64,000 bases of DNA from Arcobacter aquimarinus. GTDB taxonomy: Bacteria > Campylobacterota > Campylobacteria > Campylobacterales > Arcobacteraceae. Shown in pieces: positions 53,651 through 62,368 of this stretch. The notes beneath the pieces were generated by a model, which did not search any database, was not told the origin of the DNA, and saw nothing but the letters and a program-made list of their open reading frames with translations. How positions within the stretch are numbered: the first letter of the stretch is position 1; every line of letters starts with the position of its first letter. A program made the translations under genes and the position numbers. The DNA lies in NCBI RefSeq assembly GCF_013177635.1, contig NZ_CP030944.1:1488001-1552000 (forward strand), in the 5' to 3' direction.

Positions 53651-54745
53651 TTATATTTTAGATAATAAACTATCTATTTTTTTATTTGCTTCAATTATAG
53701 TTTCTAAAGATATCTCTTCACTTAAAATTTGAGAATAAACTGTATCAACTATTTGCTTTAAAGTTATAGGTTTTGCAAGTTGATTTGCAAATAAAAGCAT
53801 ATTTACACCTGAATTTATAGCTAAAGTTAAAGTTTGTTTTAAATCATAATGTTTAGAAATAGCTTGCATTTGTAAATCATCACTAATTAAAACTCCATCA
53901 AATCCAAGTTTATATCTTAATAACTTAGTATTTATTTCATAAGATAAGGTTGCAGGATAAGTTTCATCTAAATTTTTATTAAAAACATGTGCTGTCATTA
54001 TCATATCAACTTTGTTATTTTTAATAAAATATTTATATGGTTCTAACTCTTTTTCATTCCAAGTTTTTGTAATATCCACAAATCCCAAATGAGAATCAGC
54101 TAAAGAAGAACCATGTCCTGGAAAATGTTTTAAAACAGAGATAACTTTTTGTTTTTTTAATTCTTCCACAAAAATAGAAGAGTACTTTATCACCTCTTTT
54201 GGATTTTCACCAAATGAACGCCCTCTTGTTACTATTACTTTATTATTTTTATTTATAGCCAAATCAACAACAGGTGCAAAATCCACATTAATTCCTGATT
54301 CTTTTAAATCTTTTGCCAATAATTTATAAGTTTGTTTAGCAAAATCTTCACCTTTTAATGCCACATCAATAGCCTTTGGAGTATTTACAAATCCTGCATC
54401 ACTTTTTAGTCTTTGAACAATTCCACCTTCTTGGTCTATTGATATAAATAACTTTTGTTTTGAAACAGCTTGTAATTGAGAATTTAGATTTTTTAACTGT
54501 TCTTTATCTCTTACATTTTTTATCTTATTTTTATCATTTGGATCTTTATCAAATAAAATAACACCACCTAGACCTGCTTTTATATCTTTATAAATTTCGT
54601 CATTACTATTTACTTTTTCACCATGAAAACCCAAAACTACCATTTTTGCAATCATCTTTTCTATATCTTGTTTTGAATAACCATTATTTGCAAAAAGATT
54701 CAAACCAAACAACAAAATAACTAAAACTAAAACTTTTTTTTGCAT
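53651..54745 (-). CDS. NagZ-like glycoside hydrolase family 3 protein, secreted form
   Basis: 364 residues. GH3 N-terminal domain with KHFPGHGSSLADSHL, the MTAHVF strand and the nucleophile region ISDDLQM. It begins with a signal peptide (about 1-19, ending LFA), whereas the muropeptide-recycling NagZ of E. coli is cytoplasmic. It likely removes N-acetylglucosamine from peptidoglycan fragments in the periplasm. Neighbours (PsiE-like upstream, barrel downstream) do not clarify the role. Confidence 0.88.
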   Translation of the reverse strand: MQKKVLVLVILLFGLNLFANNGYSKQDIEKMIAKMVVLGFHGEKVNSNDEIYKDIKAGLGGVILFDKDPNDKNKIKNVRDKEQLKNLNSQLQAVSKQKLFISIDQEGGIVQRLKSDAGFVNTPKAIDVALKGEDFAKQTYKLLAKDLKESGINVDFAPVVDLAINKNNKVIVTRGRSFGENPKEVIKYSSIFVEELKKQKVISVLKHFPGHGSSLADSHLGFVDITKTWNEKELEPYKYFIKNNKVDMIMTAHVFNKNLDETYPATLSYEINTKLLRYKLGFDGVLISDDLQMQAISKHYDLKQTLTLAINSGVNMLLFANQLAKPITLKQIVDTVYSQILSEEISLETIIEANKKIDSLLSKI

Positions 54746-54757
54746 TATTGCCCTTTT

Positions 54758-55177
54758 CTAATCAACTTTTTCTGTATCTTTAAAAATATATCTTTGAGAA
54801 GAGATAACAGATAAATATCTAACTACTAATAAAAATATAATAACCCCTGCTAAAATCAAAAGATTATAATTTACAGCGCTTGAAAATATAGCTTCAAAGG
54901 TTGTTAATTCTTCTTTATTTACTTTTACAACATTTACTATAAATTCTCTTAAAGCTAATATTATAAAAGCATCAACTAATAAACTCATGGTTACTCTTTG
55001 TTCTCTTATATAATTTACAACTGCTCTTACTATTTCTAAAAAAATAATAAAATAAAGCATATAAATAATAAAATCCATTAGCATATCTAAAGCTAAAGCT
55101 ATTAAAAATAGTGTTCCTGCTATTGATAGTTCTATATATAACTTATCTGAAAAAAAACTAATTATTCTTCTTCTCAT
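54758..55177 (-). CDS. PsiE-family membrane protein
   Basis: 139 residues with four membrane helices (about 18-35, 38-55, 62-80, 100-122). The pattern IIYMLYFIIFLEIVRAV, REQRVTMSLLVDAFIILALREF matches the phosphate-starvation-inducible PsiE family. Its function is unknown in the family. No Pho box was recognised. It lies 15 bp from the preceding ADP-ribosylglycohydrolase-like gene and 12 bp from the NagZ-like gene. Confidence 0.8.
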   Translation of the reverse strand: MRRRIISFFSDKLYIELSIAGTLFLIALALDMLMDFIIYMLYFIIFLEIVRAVVNYIREQRVTMSLLVDAFIILALREFIVNVVKVNKEELTTFEAIFSSAVNYNLLILAGVIIFLLVVRYLSVISSQRYIFKDTEKVD

Positions 55178-55192
55178 AAATTCCCCCTAATT

Positions 55193-56047
55193 TTAAATCT
55201 TTGCATTAATTGATAACCACTCTTTTGGTAATTGATTTATCTCTTTGTTTGCCATAAATATTATAGTTGCAATCATTGCTCTAGCACTTGAGTCACCACC
55301 TGCTTTTGCATTATTTATAATCATCTGTTTTAAATTATCATATTTAACTAAAAGATGAATAACTCCACTGATTCCATCATGAATATCACAAGCAACTCCA
55401 AAACCTCTCAAAGTTTCGAATGTATTTTGATTTTTTGAATCAATTCCTTTTTGAATTAACTCTTTAAAAGAGTCATCATATTGCTCTTTTAGTTTTAAAA
55501 TAGAGTCTAAAATATCATTTTTTTCTAAAGCTAAAATCAATAATTTTGCAAAAAAATCAGCACACATTAAAGCTAAACTACTATTATGAGTTATTTGTAC
55601 AAATTTTTGAACATTTATAAAAAACTCCTCTTTATTTTTTGAAATTTTTAATAAAGGAGCAATTCTTCCAACTATTGATAAATCTGTAGATGAAGCTCCA
55701 CTTGGAGATACTTTATTTTCAATATTTAAAACTGTATTTCTTGAAGAACCATCTATATAACCTGTGTAATTCTTCATTTTCTCATACCAGTATTTTGAAT
55801 ATAATTCTTCATCAAAACTATCTTTATCTTTCAAAAATTCATATAACCAAAGAGTTTGATCTCCATAATGAGTAAAATCACCCTCTTTTTTACCTTTATG
55901 CCAAATAGCCCTAGGAGCATTTAGTTTTTGCCAATCAAAATCTTTTTCTAAAAGTGCTAATTCATCATAAATCCAATGCATTCCTAAACAATAAGAATCT
56001 ACAATCAACGAACTAAATACTAAATCTTTTATTTTTTCTTCAAACAT
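55193..56047 (-). CDS. ADP-ribosylglycohydrolase-family protein with altered metal motifs
   Basis: 284 residues from the ATG at 56047, chosen because AAAGGA lies 6 bp upstream and the family block (FSSLIVDSYCLGMHWIYDE) starts right after; longer upstream starts add an unrelated 25 residues that overlap the J-domain gene. The overall helical fold is that of DraG/ARH enzymes. The usual TDDT Mg motif is GDQT (62-65), and the GGDTD motif near the end is GGDSSAR (250-256). Removal of ADP-ribose is the family activity, but the altered ligands make a different substrate or loss of activity possible. Confidence 0.75.
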   Translation of the reverse strand: MFEEKIKDLVFSSLIVDSYCLGMHWIYDELALLEKDFDWQKLNAPRAIWHKGKKEGDFTHYGDQTLWLYEFLKDKDSFDEELYSKYWYEKMKNYTGYIDGSSRNTVLNIENKVSPSGASSTDLSIVGRIAPLLKISKNKEEFFINVQKFVQITHNSSLALMCADFFAKLLILALEKNDILDSILKLKEQYDDSFKELIQKGIDSKNQNTFETLRGFGVACDIHDGISGVIHLLVKYDNLKQMIINNAKAGGDSSARAMIATIIFMANKEINQLPKEWLSINAKI

Positions 56048-56057
56048 TTTTTTTCCT

Positions 56058-56324
56058 TTATTTAACCCAGTTTTTATAGTTCGTAAAAGCTGGAAATTGA
56101 TGCCTAAATTCATCTTTATCAAAAGAGTAACAATAAGAATCCATATAAGCTAACAAAATCTCATAGTTTTTTTTCAATTCAATAAATTTTTCATCACTAC
56201 CCTCTGGCATATCAGGATGATATTTTTTTGACAATTTTAGATACTTTTTTTTCAAATCTTTTTTTGAAACTCTTGTCAATATCCCAAACATATCAACAGC
56301 TTTTTCAAATTCACTATAATCCAT
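56058..56324 (-). CDS. Small J-domain protein
   Basis: 88 residues, essentially a J domain alone. Helix II/III (KDLKKKYLKLSKKYHPDMPEG, shown in part) carries H36-P37-D38, so DnaK stimulation is expected. Helix I is replaced by an acidic start (MDYSEFEKAVDMFG). There is no substrate-binding region. It is 10 bp upstream of the ADP-ribosylglycohydrolase-like gene and probably co-transcribed, which suggests that the DnaK system attends to that protein, though this is inference. Confidence 0.82.
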   Translation of the reverse strand: MDYSEFEKAVDMFGILTRVSKKDLKKKYLKLSKKYHPDMPEGSDEKFIELKKNYEILLAYMDSYCYSFDKDEFRHQFPAFTNYKNWVK

Positions 56325-56492
56325 ATAAATCCTTTAAAATTCTTTAGTATTGTACACAAAAAGTTTTAAATAACATTTGGATTTGTTTTAAGAATGATAA
56401 AATAAGTATATAAAACTATTAGTAGAATTTTTTATAAAAAGATTTTAAACAAATAGAGGTTACTTTGTATAAAGTAAAAATACAAGAAGAAA

Positions 56493-56515
56493 TAAAAGGG
56501 AAAAATTCCCTTTTA
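56493..56515. terminator. Terminator at the lctP stop codon
   Basis: TAAAAGGGAA (56493-56502) and TTCCCTTTTA (56506-56515) form a perfect 10-bp stem with loop AAA. The right arm contains the lctP stop. A-rich sequence on the left gives the U-tract for the minus-strand transcript. Confidence 0.75.
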
Positions 56516-58204
56516 TTTCATAAGTGGATCCATTAAACCTAAACCGTAGATTCCAACAACTCCAATAATTCCAACTATAATACAATAATAAATTGTAGGT
56601 ATAATCGTTTTTCTTAAAGTCTCTCCTTCTTGGTCAAGTAATCCAACAGTAGCACTAGCTGCAACCACATTGTGAATTGCTATCATATTTCCAGCTGCTG
56701 CTCCAACTGCTTGAAGTGCAACCATAAATGCTGTAGAAATTCCCAAAGCATCAGCCACACCAAATTGGAACTGTGCAAGCATCATATTAGAAACAGTATT
56801 ACTCCCAGCAATAAATGCTCCTAAAGCTCCAATCATTGGGGCAAAAAATGGATATACATCTCCAACACTATGAGCAATAAAATTTGCCATAGCTATTGGC
56901 ATAGAGTCAAATCCAGATTCATTTACACCTGAATTTATTAAAACTCTAACAAGTGGAATAGTAAATATAAGTACAAACCCAGCACCTATCATAACTTTTG
57001 AAGACTCACTAAAAGCTTCTTTTAACTCTTTAAATTCCATTTTATGTATAAAGTAAGTTATTAAAACAACCACTACTAAAATTCCACCTGGTAAATATAA
57101 AGGACTCATAGAGAAATTTAATCCCTCTCCTAAAATATTTTTGTATGAAAAACTTAAAGATGAAACAAAAGCTTTAACTTCAGGGCTAACTCTTGTAATT
57201 ACTAAAATAATAGCAACTAAAATATATGGAATCCAAGCTTTAGTTAAAGACATAGGAATTTTAGATGTTATTGCATCAAATTTCATCTCAAATTTAGAAA
57301 CCCAAATAACTGGCCATTTTTCTCTTGGAGCAAAATCCCAAATCTTTTTTGGAACTAAAAAACCTTTTTTAGCAGCAAAAATAACTATAGGAAGTCCAAC
57401 TAATGCACCAATTAAAGATGGAAATTCAGCGCCTAAGAAAATTCCTGTTAAAGCGTAAGGAATAGTAAATGCAAGACCTGCAAAAATTGCAAAAGGCAAA
57501 ATTGATAACCCTTCTGTCCAAGATTTGTTTTCTCCAAAGAATCTAGTAAGCATTACAATCATAAATAGTGGAATCATAGTTCCAGCAATCGCATGAGTAA
57601 TAGCAACTTGTGAAGTAATAACTTGTAAGTAAACATCCCAAGATGAACCAGCTGCTTCTAATTGAGCACTAATTGTTTGAGTATCTAAACCTTTATTTAC
57701 TCCAATTAAAATAGGTGTTCCAACTGCTCCAAAAGATACAGGTGTACTTTGAATCATCATACCAGCCATAACAGCAGCCATTGCTGGAAATCCAATAGCT
57801 ACAAGTAATGGTGCAGCAATAGCAGCAGGTGTACCAAATCCAGAAGCACCTTCAATAAATGAACCAAATAACCAAGCGATGATAATTACTTGAATTCTTC
57901 TATCAGGACTTATATTATTAAATCCTTCTCTAATTACAACAATTGCACCTGAATGTTTTAATGTATTTAAAAGCAAAATTGCTCCAAAAATAATCCATAA
58001 AACAGAGATTGTAATCAAAATCCCCTCAATTGTAGATGCAAGAACTCTTGAAAAAGATACTTCCCAAACTATAAAAGCTATAGCAGTTGTTGCTATATAA
58101 ACCAAAGGCATTGCTTTTTTAGCTGATACTCTAAGCCCTACAAGTAAAATACCTGCAAAGATTATTGGTAAAGCTGCAAAAAAAGCTTGTAAACCTAAAC
58201 TCAT
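56513..58204 (-). CDS. lctP: L-lactate permease (LctP family)
   Basis: 563 residues from the ATG at 58204, which has a very strong GGAGGAG ribosome site; an upstream start would add 14 residues lacking such a site. About 13 membrane helices. Family motifs include [19 protein letters not shown], the [15 protein letters not shown] block and [14 protein letters not shown]. It imports L-lactate (also D-lactate and glycolate) with protons. Lactate is a common carbon source for the class. No lactate dehydrogenase genes adjoin it. Confidence 0.94.
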   Translation of the reverse strand: MSLGLQAFFAALPIIFAGILLVGLRVSAKKAMPLVYIATTAIAFIVWEVSFSRVLASTIEGILITISVLWIIFGAILLLNTLKHSGAIVVIREGFNNISPDRRIQVIIIAWLFGSFIEGASGFGTPAAIAAPLLVAIGFPAMAAVMAGMMIQSTPVSFGAVGTPILIGVNKGLDTQTISAQLEAAGSSWDVYLQVITSQVAITHAIAGTMIPLFMIVMLTRFFGENKSWTEGLSILPFAIFAGLAFTIPYALTGIFLGAEFPSLIGALVGLPIVIFAAKKGFLVPKKIWDFAPREKWPVIWVSKFEMKFDAITSKIPMSLTKAWIPYILVAIILVITRVSPEVKAFVSSLSFSYKNILGEGLNFSMSPLYLPGGILVVVVLITYFIHKMEFKELKEAFSESSKVMIGAGFVLIFTIPLVRVLINSGVNESGFDSMPIAMANFIAHSVGDVYPFFAPMIGALGAFIAGSNTVSNMMLAQFQFGVADALGISTAFMVALQAVGAAAGNMIAIHNVVAASATVGLLDQEGETLRKTIIPTIYYCIIVGIIGVVGIYGLGLMDPLMK

Positions 58205-58406
58205 ACTCTCCTCCTTATATAATTGTAAGAGAAGAATAGTTTTCATATATGATATTTTTATGATAAAAAATTCTAAACAATAAAATAGTTTAGATTTATA
58301 TAAGAAATTGATAATTTTTGTAACAAAATAGTTTAATCTTATAGGATTAATTTACTTATAGTAAAAAGGATTATATAATACGCAACTATTTAAAAAGGGT
58401 ATTTTT

Positions 58407-58877
58407 ATGTACAACAACACCGTTATTTATATTTTTAATAGATTAGTTAGACTTGCTATTTTATTTTTTATTTTATATTTAATCTTTACCAATTTTGGAA
58501 CTTTTTTGATGATTTTGGGAGTATTTTTTGTAATTATTGCTTTTTTAGTTTATAACTTTAGAAAAAAGATGAGAGAAACTAGTTATAGATTTAGATTTGA
58601 TAGTACAAATTTTCAAAATGGACAAAATTTTAATTTTAATGATTTTAGAAATTTTAATCAATCAGATTTTCAAGGTTTTGCAAATGCTCCTAGATTTGAT
58701 GAAGTTGCAAAAGCAAAAGAATTTTTTGGATTTACTTCAACTCCTTCAAAAGAAGAGATAAAGAAAAGATATAAAGAGTTAGCAAAAAAATACCATCCAG
58801 ATATAAACGATGGTAATGATGAAAAAATGAAAGAGTTAAATCATTACAGAGATATTTTGATGAAAACTGTAGAGTGA
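58407..58877 (+). CDS. Membrane-anchored J-domain protein
   Basis: 156 residues. Two close N-terminal membrane helices (about 10-30 and 33-50), an Asn/Phe-rich linker (about 60-95, RFRFDSTNFQNGQNFNF) and a C-terminal J domain (about 100-156) with H130-P131-D132. The arrangement is reminiscent of DjlA, with the J domain in the cytoplasm where it would recruit DnaK to the membrane. It is a single gene, divergent to lctP. Confidence 0.8.
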   Translation: MYNNTVIYIFNRLVRLAILFFILYLIFTNFGTFLMILGVFFVIIAFLVYNFRKKMRETSYRFRFDSTNFQNGQNFNFNDFRNFNQSDFQGFANAPRFDEVAKAKEFFGFTSTPSKEEIKKRYKELAKKYHPDINDGNDEKMKELNHYRDILMKTVE

Positions 58878-58893
58878 ATTTAAAATTCACTCT
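58871..58893. terminator. Bidirectional terminator between the J-domain and M50/HlyD genes
   Basis: AGAGTGAATT (58871-58880) and AATTCACTCT (58884-58893), loop TAA. It contains the stop codon of the J-domain gene and overlaps the end of the convergent M50 gene. Confidence 0.7.
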
Positions 58894-61015
58894 CTCTTAT
58901 TAAAACTGAAGCTACTTTTTTAAATATTTTAGAAAAAATCGAAGCTGTCTCTCCACTTGTTACTAAAACCCCTTGTTTTCTTGTCGTTAAGTTTAAATTT
59001 TCTTCTTCAAGATTTACCAAAATTTTATAATAAGCTTGTTCTGTTTTTATTTGCTTATTTAAATCTTGTCTTGTAGCAATATCTCCACCAAAATCAGAAG
59101 ATAATTCAGGAAACTCTAAATATGGTATAGAAACCTTTGAAATAGTTGTGATTTTTGTATTTATATCTTTTACATCACCTGAACTAAAAATAAATTTTGC
59201 TTCACTATTTTGTTTTAATAATTTAAAATCATTTTCATTACAAAAACCAACAATTTTATAATTCAAATTATCATACAAAACAAATACAGGCTCTTTTTTA
59301 CTAATCCATTGATTTTGTTTAAAGCTATTTGTAAAATAGATTTTTCCATCAAAAGAGGCTCTTACTTCAAATTTTTCTTTTACTTTTTGTAATCCTTCTA
59401 GTTCATTCTCTTTTTTTAATAAATTTTCTTCTAAAACAAATCTTCTATTTAAATTCTCTTTAAATCCTGCTTGTTTATTTATCTCTAGTTTTATTTGTTC
59501 TAACTCTTTTAAAACCTGCTCTATTTTATGCTCAACCATAGGAGATTTTATTTTTAAGAGTAAATCATCTTTTTTTACAATTTGAGCATTTGAAAAATAA
59601 ATCTTTTCTATATAAGCATCTTCTGCTGGATAAAACTCAAAATAGTTTTGTGTTTCGATAATCGCTGGCATTTTAATACTACTATTCCAAGGTATAAAAA
59701 TAAGCAATAAAAATACGAATATAAAAGTTAAAGAACTAATATTTCTTTTATTTAAACTTACATTTTCCCTCTTGCTCCACCAAATTTTCAACTCTTTATA
59801 AACAGGAAGTAAAATAAACCAAATAATCTCTACTAAAAATAGAATAATTCCTAAAACTTTAAAAGCAAAATAGTAAACTAATAAAGCAATTCCAAGAAAT
59901 AAGAAAAATCTATAAATCCAAGTTAATATTGCATAAATAATGAAAAAATTTTCTTTTTTCTTTGTAAGAAACTCTGGCTTTTGTTCATTTAAACCTAGAA
60001 TATTTTTTCTAATAAACCATCTAGCCATAGCAAAAGAACGCGGTTGTAAATTTTTGCTATCAGTCATATCAGATAAGGCATAATAACCATCAAATCGTAA
60101 AAATGGACTAATATTAATCAAAAGTGAACTAATCCAACTTGTAGTTGCAATAATAAATAAAATACTTTTAAAAATTCCCTCTGGAGCAAAAGACCATAAA
60201 AAAGTAGCAATTAAAGCAAGATATAACTCAACTTTTATTCCAGCTACAACAATTTTTAATCTTTGATATTTTGATTTTAATTTCCATGCATTTGTGGTAT
60301 CAGTGTATAAAACAGGAAATAAAACTAAAAATGCAACTCCCATAGTTGGGACTTTACAGCCAAGCCTTTTTGCAGTAAATGCATGACCTAATTCATGCAA
60401 ACTTTTTACAAAAACCAATGATAAAAAGTAGTAAAAAAATCCCTCTTTAGAAAAGAGATACATAAAAGTAGAAATAAAATTTTCCCAATCTCTTAATACA
60501 AAAATAATACCAATAAATCCTAAAAACAAGACAATATTTTGCCAAAGATTAGAGTATAAAAAATCCACTTTTTTTTTGTTTTTTTCAAGCCAATAATCTG
60601 GTTTTACTAGAGGAATTCTAATAAATAAATAGTTATGAATTAACCATTTAAAAATATTTTGTTTAGATTGTTTTTGAATATTTTTCATTCTAGAAGTATA
60701 TTTTAAATCTTCACAAACTATCAAATTATTATTTATCAAAAAATCCACAAAAGTTTGAAGAGATTCTGTATCTATTTCATAATCTTTTTGCTCTAAGATT
60801 TTTATAAACTCTTCAAGTTCAATATCACTTTGCCAGTTTGAAATCAAATCAAAAGCATCAATTCCTATGTTGAAATATTTATTTTGAATAGGATCAAATA
60901 AAAGCCACCTTTTAGAACCATCTTCAGCAACGGAAGTTTCTAAAAGTTTTAAATCATCTCTTATTTTTGGTAATATTATTTTTTGTTCTTGTGCAAACAT
61001 TACCAACCTATCCAT
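58880..61015 (-). CDS. PqqD-like/M50 metallopeptidase/HlyD-like fusion
   Basis: 711 residues. An N-terminal PqqD-like domain (about 12-100). A multi-helix membrane part (about 155-440) contains the zinc-peptidase motif H207-E-L-G-H211 and a SPFLRFDG motif with D309, as in site-2 proteases of the YydH type. After a last helix (about 417-438) a HlyD-type adaptor part (about 445-711) has coiled coils and a barrel. It overlaps the GAF-HlyD gene by 16 bp; ATG at 61000 is a possible alternative start. The likely role is proteolysis or export of the large repeat protein from the same operon, which is inferred. Confidence 0.85.
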   Translation of the reverse strand: MDRLVMFAQEQKIILPKIRDDLKLLETSVAEDGSKRWLLFDPIQNKYFNIGIDAFDLISNWQSDIELEEFIKILEQKDYEIDTESLQTFVDFLINNNLIVCEDLKYTSRMKNIQKQSKQNIFKWLIHNYLFIRIPLVKPDYWLEKNKKKVDFLYSNLWQNIVLFLGFIGIIFVLRDWENFISTFMYLFSKEGFFYYFLSLVFVKSLHELGHAFTAKRLGCKVPTMGVAFLVLFPVLYTDTTNAWKLKSKYQRLKIVVAGIKVELYLALIATFLWSFAPEGIFKSILFIIATTSWISSLLINISPFLRFDGYYALSDMTDSKNLQPRSFAMARWFIRKNILGLNEQKPEFLTKKKENFFIIYAILTWIYRFFLFLGIALLVYYFAFKVLGIILFLVEIIWFILLPVYKELKIWWSKRENVSLNKRNISSLTFIFVFLLLIFIPWNSSIKMPAIIETQNYFEFYPAEDAYIEKIYFSNAQIVKKDDLLLKIKSPMVEHKIEQVLKELEQIKLEINKQAGFKENLNRRFVLEENLLKKENELEGLQKVKEKFEVRASFDGKIYFTNSFKQNQWISKKEPVFVLYDNLNYKIVGFCNENDFKLLKQNSEAKFIFSSGDVKDINTKITTISKVSIPYLEFPELSSDFGGDIATRQDLNKQIKTEQAYYKILVNLEEENLNLTTRKQGVLVTSGETASIFSKIFKKVASVLIRESEF

Positions 61016-62346
61016 TGTCTAGTAGCAGTAATTGGTTTTCTAAATAGATAAAAAAACAAACTTACTTGTTTTGAGTAAATTTTTGCTGTTCCTCTAAGTC
61101 CAATAGATGGAATATAACCATTCTCATTTATATCATCAAACTGGGCAATAATTTTATATGATAAAACATTTTGCTCTGTAAGTTCGGGTTTATATGAAAT
61201 ATATTTAACTTTTGCTTTCCAAGAGTTTGTTGGGTCATTATCAAAAAAAGCTTTGACTATTGCGTTCTCTTCTAAAAAAATAGCATCACTAACAGGAAGC
61301 ATAATTTTAAGTTCTATACTATTTGGATTTGCTATTAAAAATATTCTCTCTCCTGTATTAACTGGTTTTCCTTTCCAATCATTTGGATTATTTATTATTG
61401 CTATTCCTTCTTCTTTTGCATAGATTTTTGTTTTATCTAATTGCTCTTTTGCAAAATTTAACTCAGCCTCTTTTAGTTTTACTTGATTTTCAAGTTGTGA
61501 AATTTGGCTTTTTTGTTTTGGGTCTAAAAAACTACTCTGTTTCGTACTAAAAAGTTCTGCATTTGTAACATCTAAAGTTCGTTTTGCTACTAAATAGTTA
61601 TTCTTAAAATCTACATCATCAAATTGAACTATTAATTGTTCTTTTTCTATTTTATCATTTGGAAAAATCTTCACCTCTTCAATTACAGCATTTAAAGGAG
61701 AAGTTACCACATAAGGATTTTTTGCATCCACTTCAAGGGGAGCTAAAACTGATAATCTAACAGGTAAAAACATCAAAGCAATGATTAAAATAAGGGCGAT
61801 TTTAAAATATCTATTTTTAAAAGAGATTTTTTTTAGAGTTTGAAAAAAACCACAATTTCTCATAGCAAATAAAAAATATGATAAAGAAGAAGAGAGATGT
61901 TTTAACATCAAAATATCATTTTCAAGCCAACTATTTTCTCTAAATAATAAAAAAACATAGTTAATATCACTATTTTCTTTTGTTGTATTTAAAGGTATAT
62001 ATAAAATATTTGAGGGTGCAAATTCAAAAAGAGATTTATAATTTACCTCTTTTAAATCATTTTTAGCTTCAACCACAAAAATTTCTTTTGATTTAGAATT
62101 TTCATTTAAATCTTCAACTACATTTTCAATCCATTGAACATAAGGAGAAGTTGAATCAATAACTGAAATATCAGATATTCCTACAACTTTGTATTTACCT
62201 TTTAAATCAGTTGTTAATAAAACTCCTTGTGAATAAGGAACTATATTTCTTGTTTCATTTACAATTTGAAAATATAACTCTTTTATATTTTCACAATTTC
62301 TACAGTTATGTTCTAACTGTAGAAGTTTTGAGATGTTTGATTCCAA
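61000..62346 (-). CDS. GAF-like/HlyD-family membrane fusion protein
   Basis: 448 residues. A cytoplasmic GAF-like domain (about 1-165), a single membrane helix (about 181-200), then a periplasmic HlyD/biotinyl-lipoyl adaptor (about 205-440) with a coiled-coil hairpin (about 265-310). In type I secretion these adaptors link an inner-membrane transporter to TolC; the GAF domain is unusual and could allow control by a small molecule. It follows the repeat-protein gene by 22 bp and overlaps the M50/HlyD gene. No ABC ATPase gene is present beside it. Confidence 0.82.
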   Translation of the reverse strand: MESNISKLLQLEHNCRNCENIKELYFQIVNETRNIVPYSQGVLLTTDLKGKYKVVGISDISVIDSTSPYVQWIENVVEDLNENSKSKEIFVVEAKNDLKEVNYKSLFEFAPSNILYIPLNTTKENSDINYVFLLFRENSWLENDILMLKHLSSSLSYFLFAMRNCGFFQTLKKISFKNRYFKIALILIIALMFLPVRLSVLAPLEVDAKNPYVVTSPLNAVIEEVKIFPNDKIEKEQLIVQFDDVDFKNNYLVAKRTLDVTNAELFSTKQSSFLDPKQKSQISQLENQVKLKEAELNFAKEQLDKTKIYAKEEGIAIINNPNDWKGKPVNTGERIFLIANPNSIELKIMLPVSDAIFLEENAIVKAFFDNDPTNSWKAKVKYISYKPELTEQNVLSYKIIAQFDDINENGYIPSIGLRGTAKIYSKQVSLFFYLFRKPITATRQWIGW

Positions 62347-62368
62347 TCTTTATTTTATCCTTTATTTT

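Noticed and set aside
56048-56122. Longer start of the ADP-ribosylglycohydrolase-like gene
   Set aside because: The extra 25 residues overlap the J-domain gene and do not resemble the family; an AAAGGA site sits 6 bp before ATG 56047.
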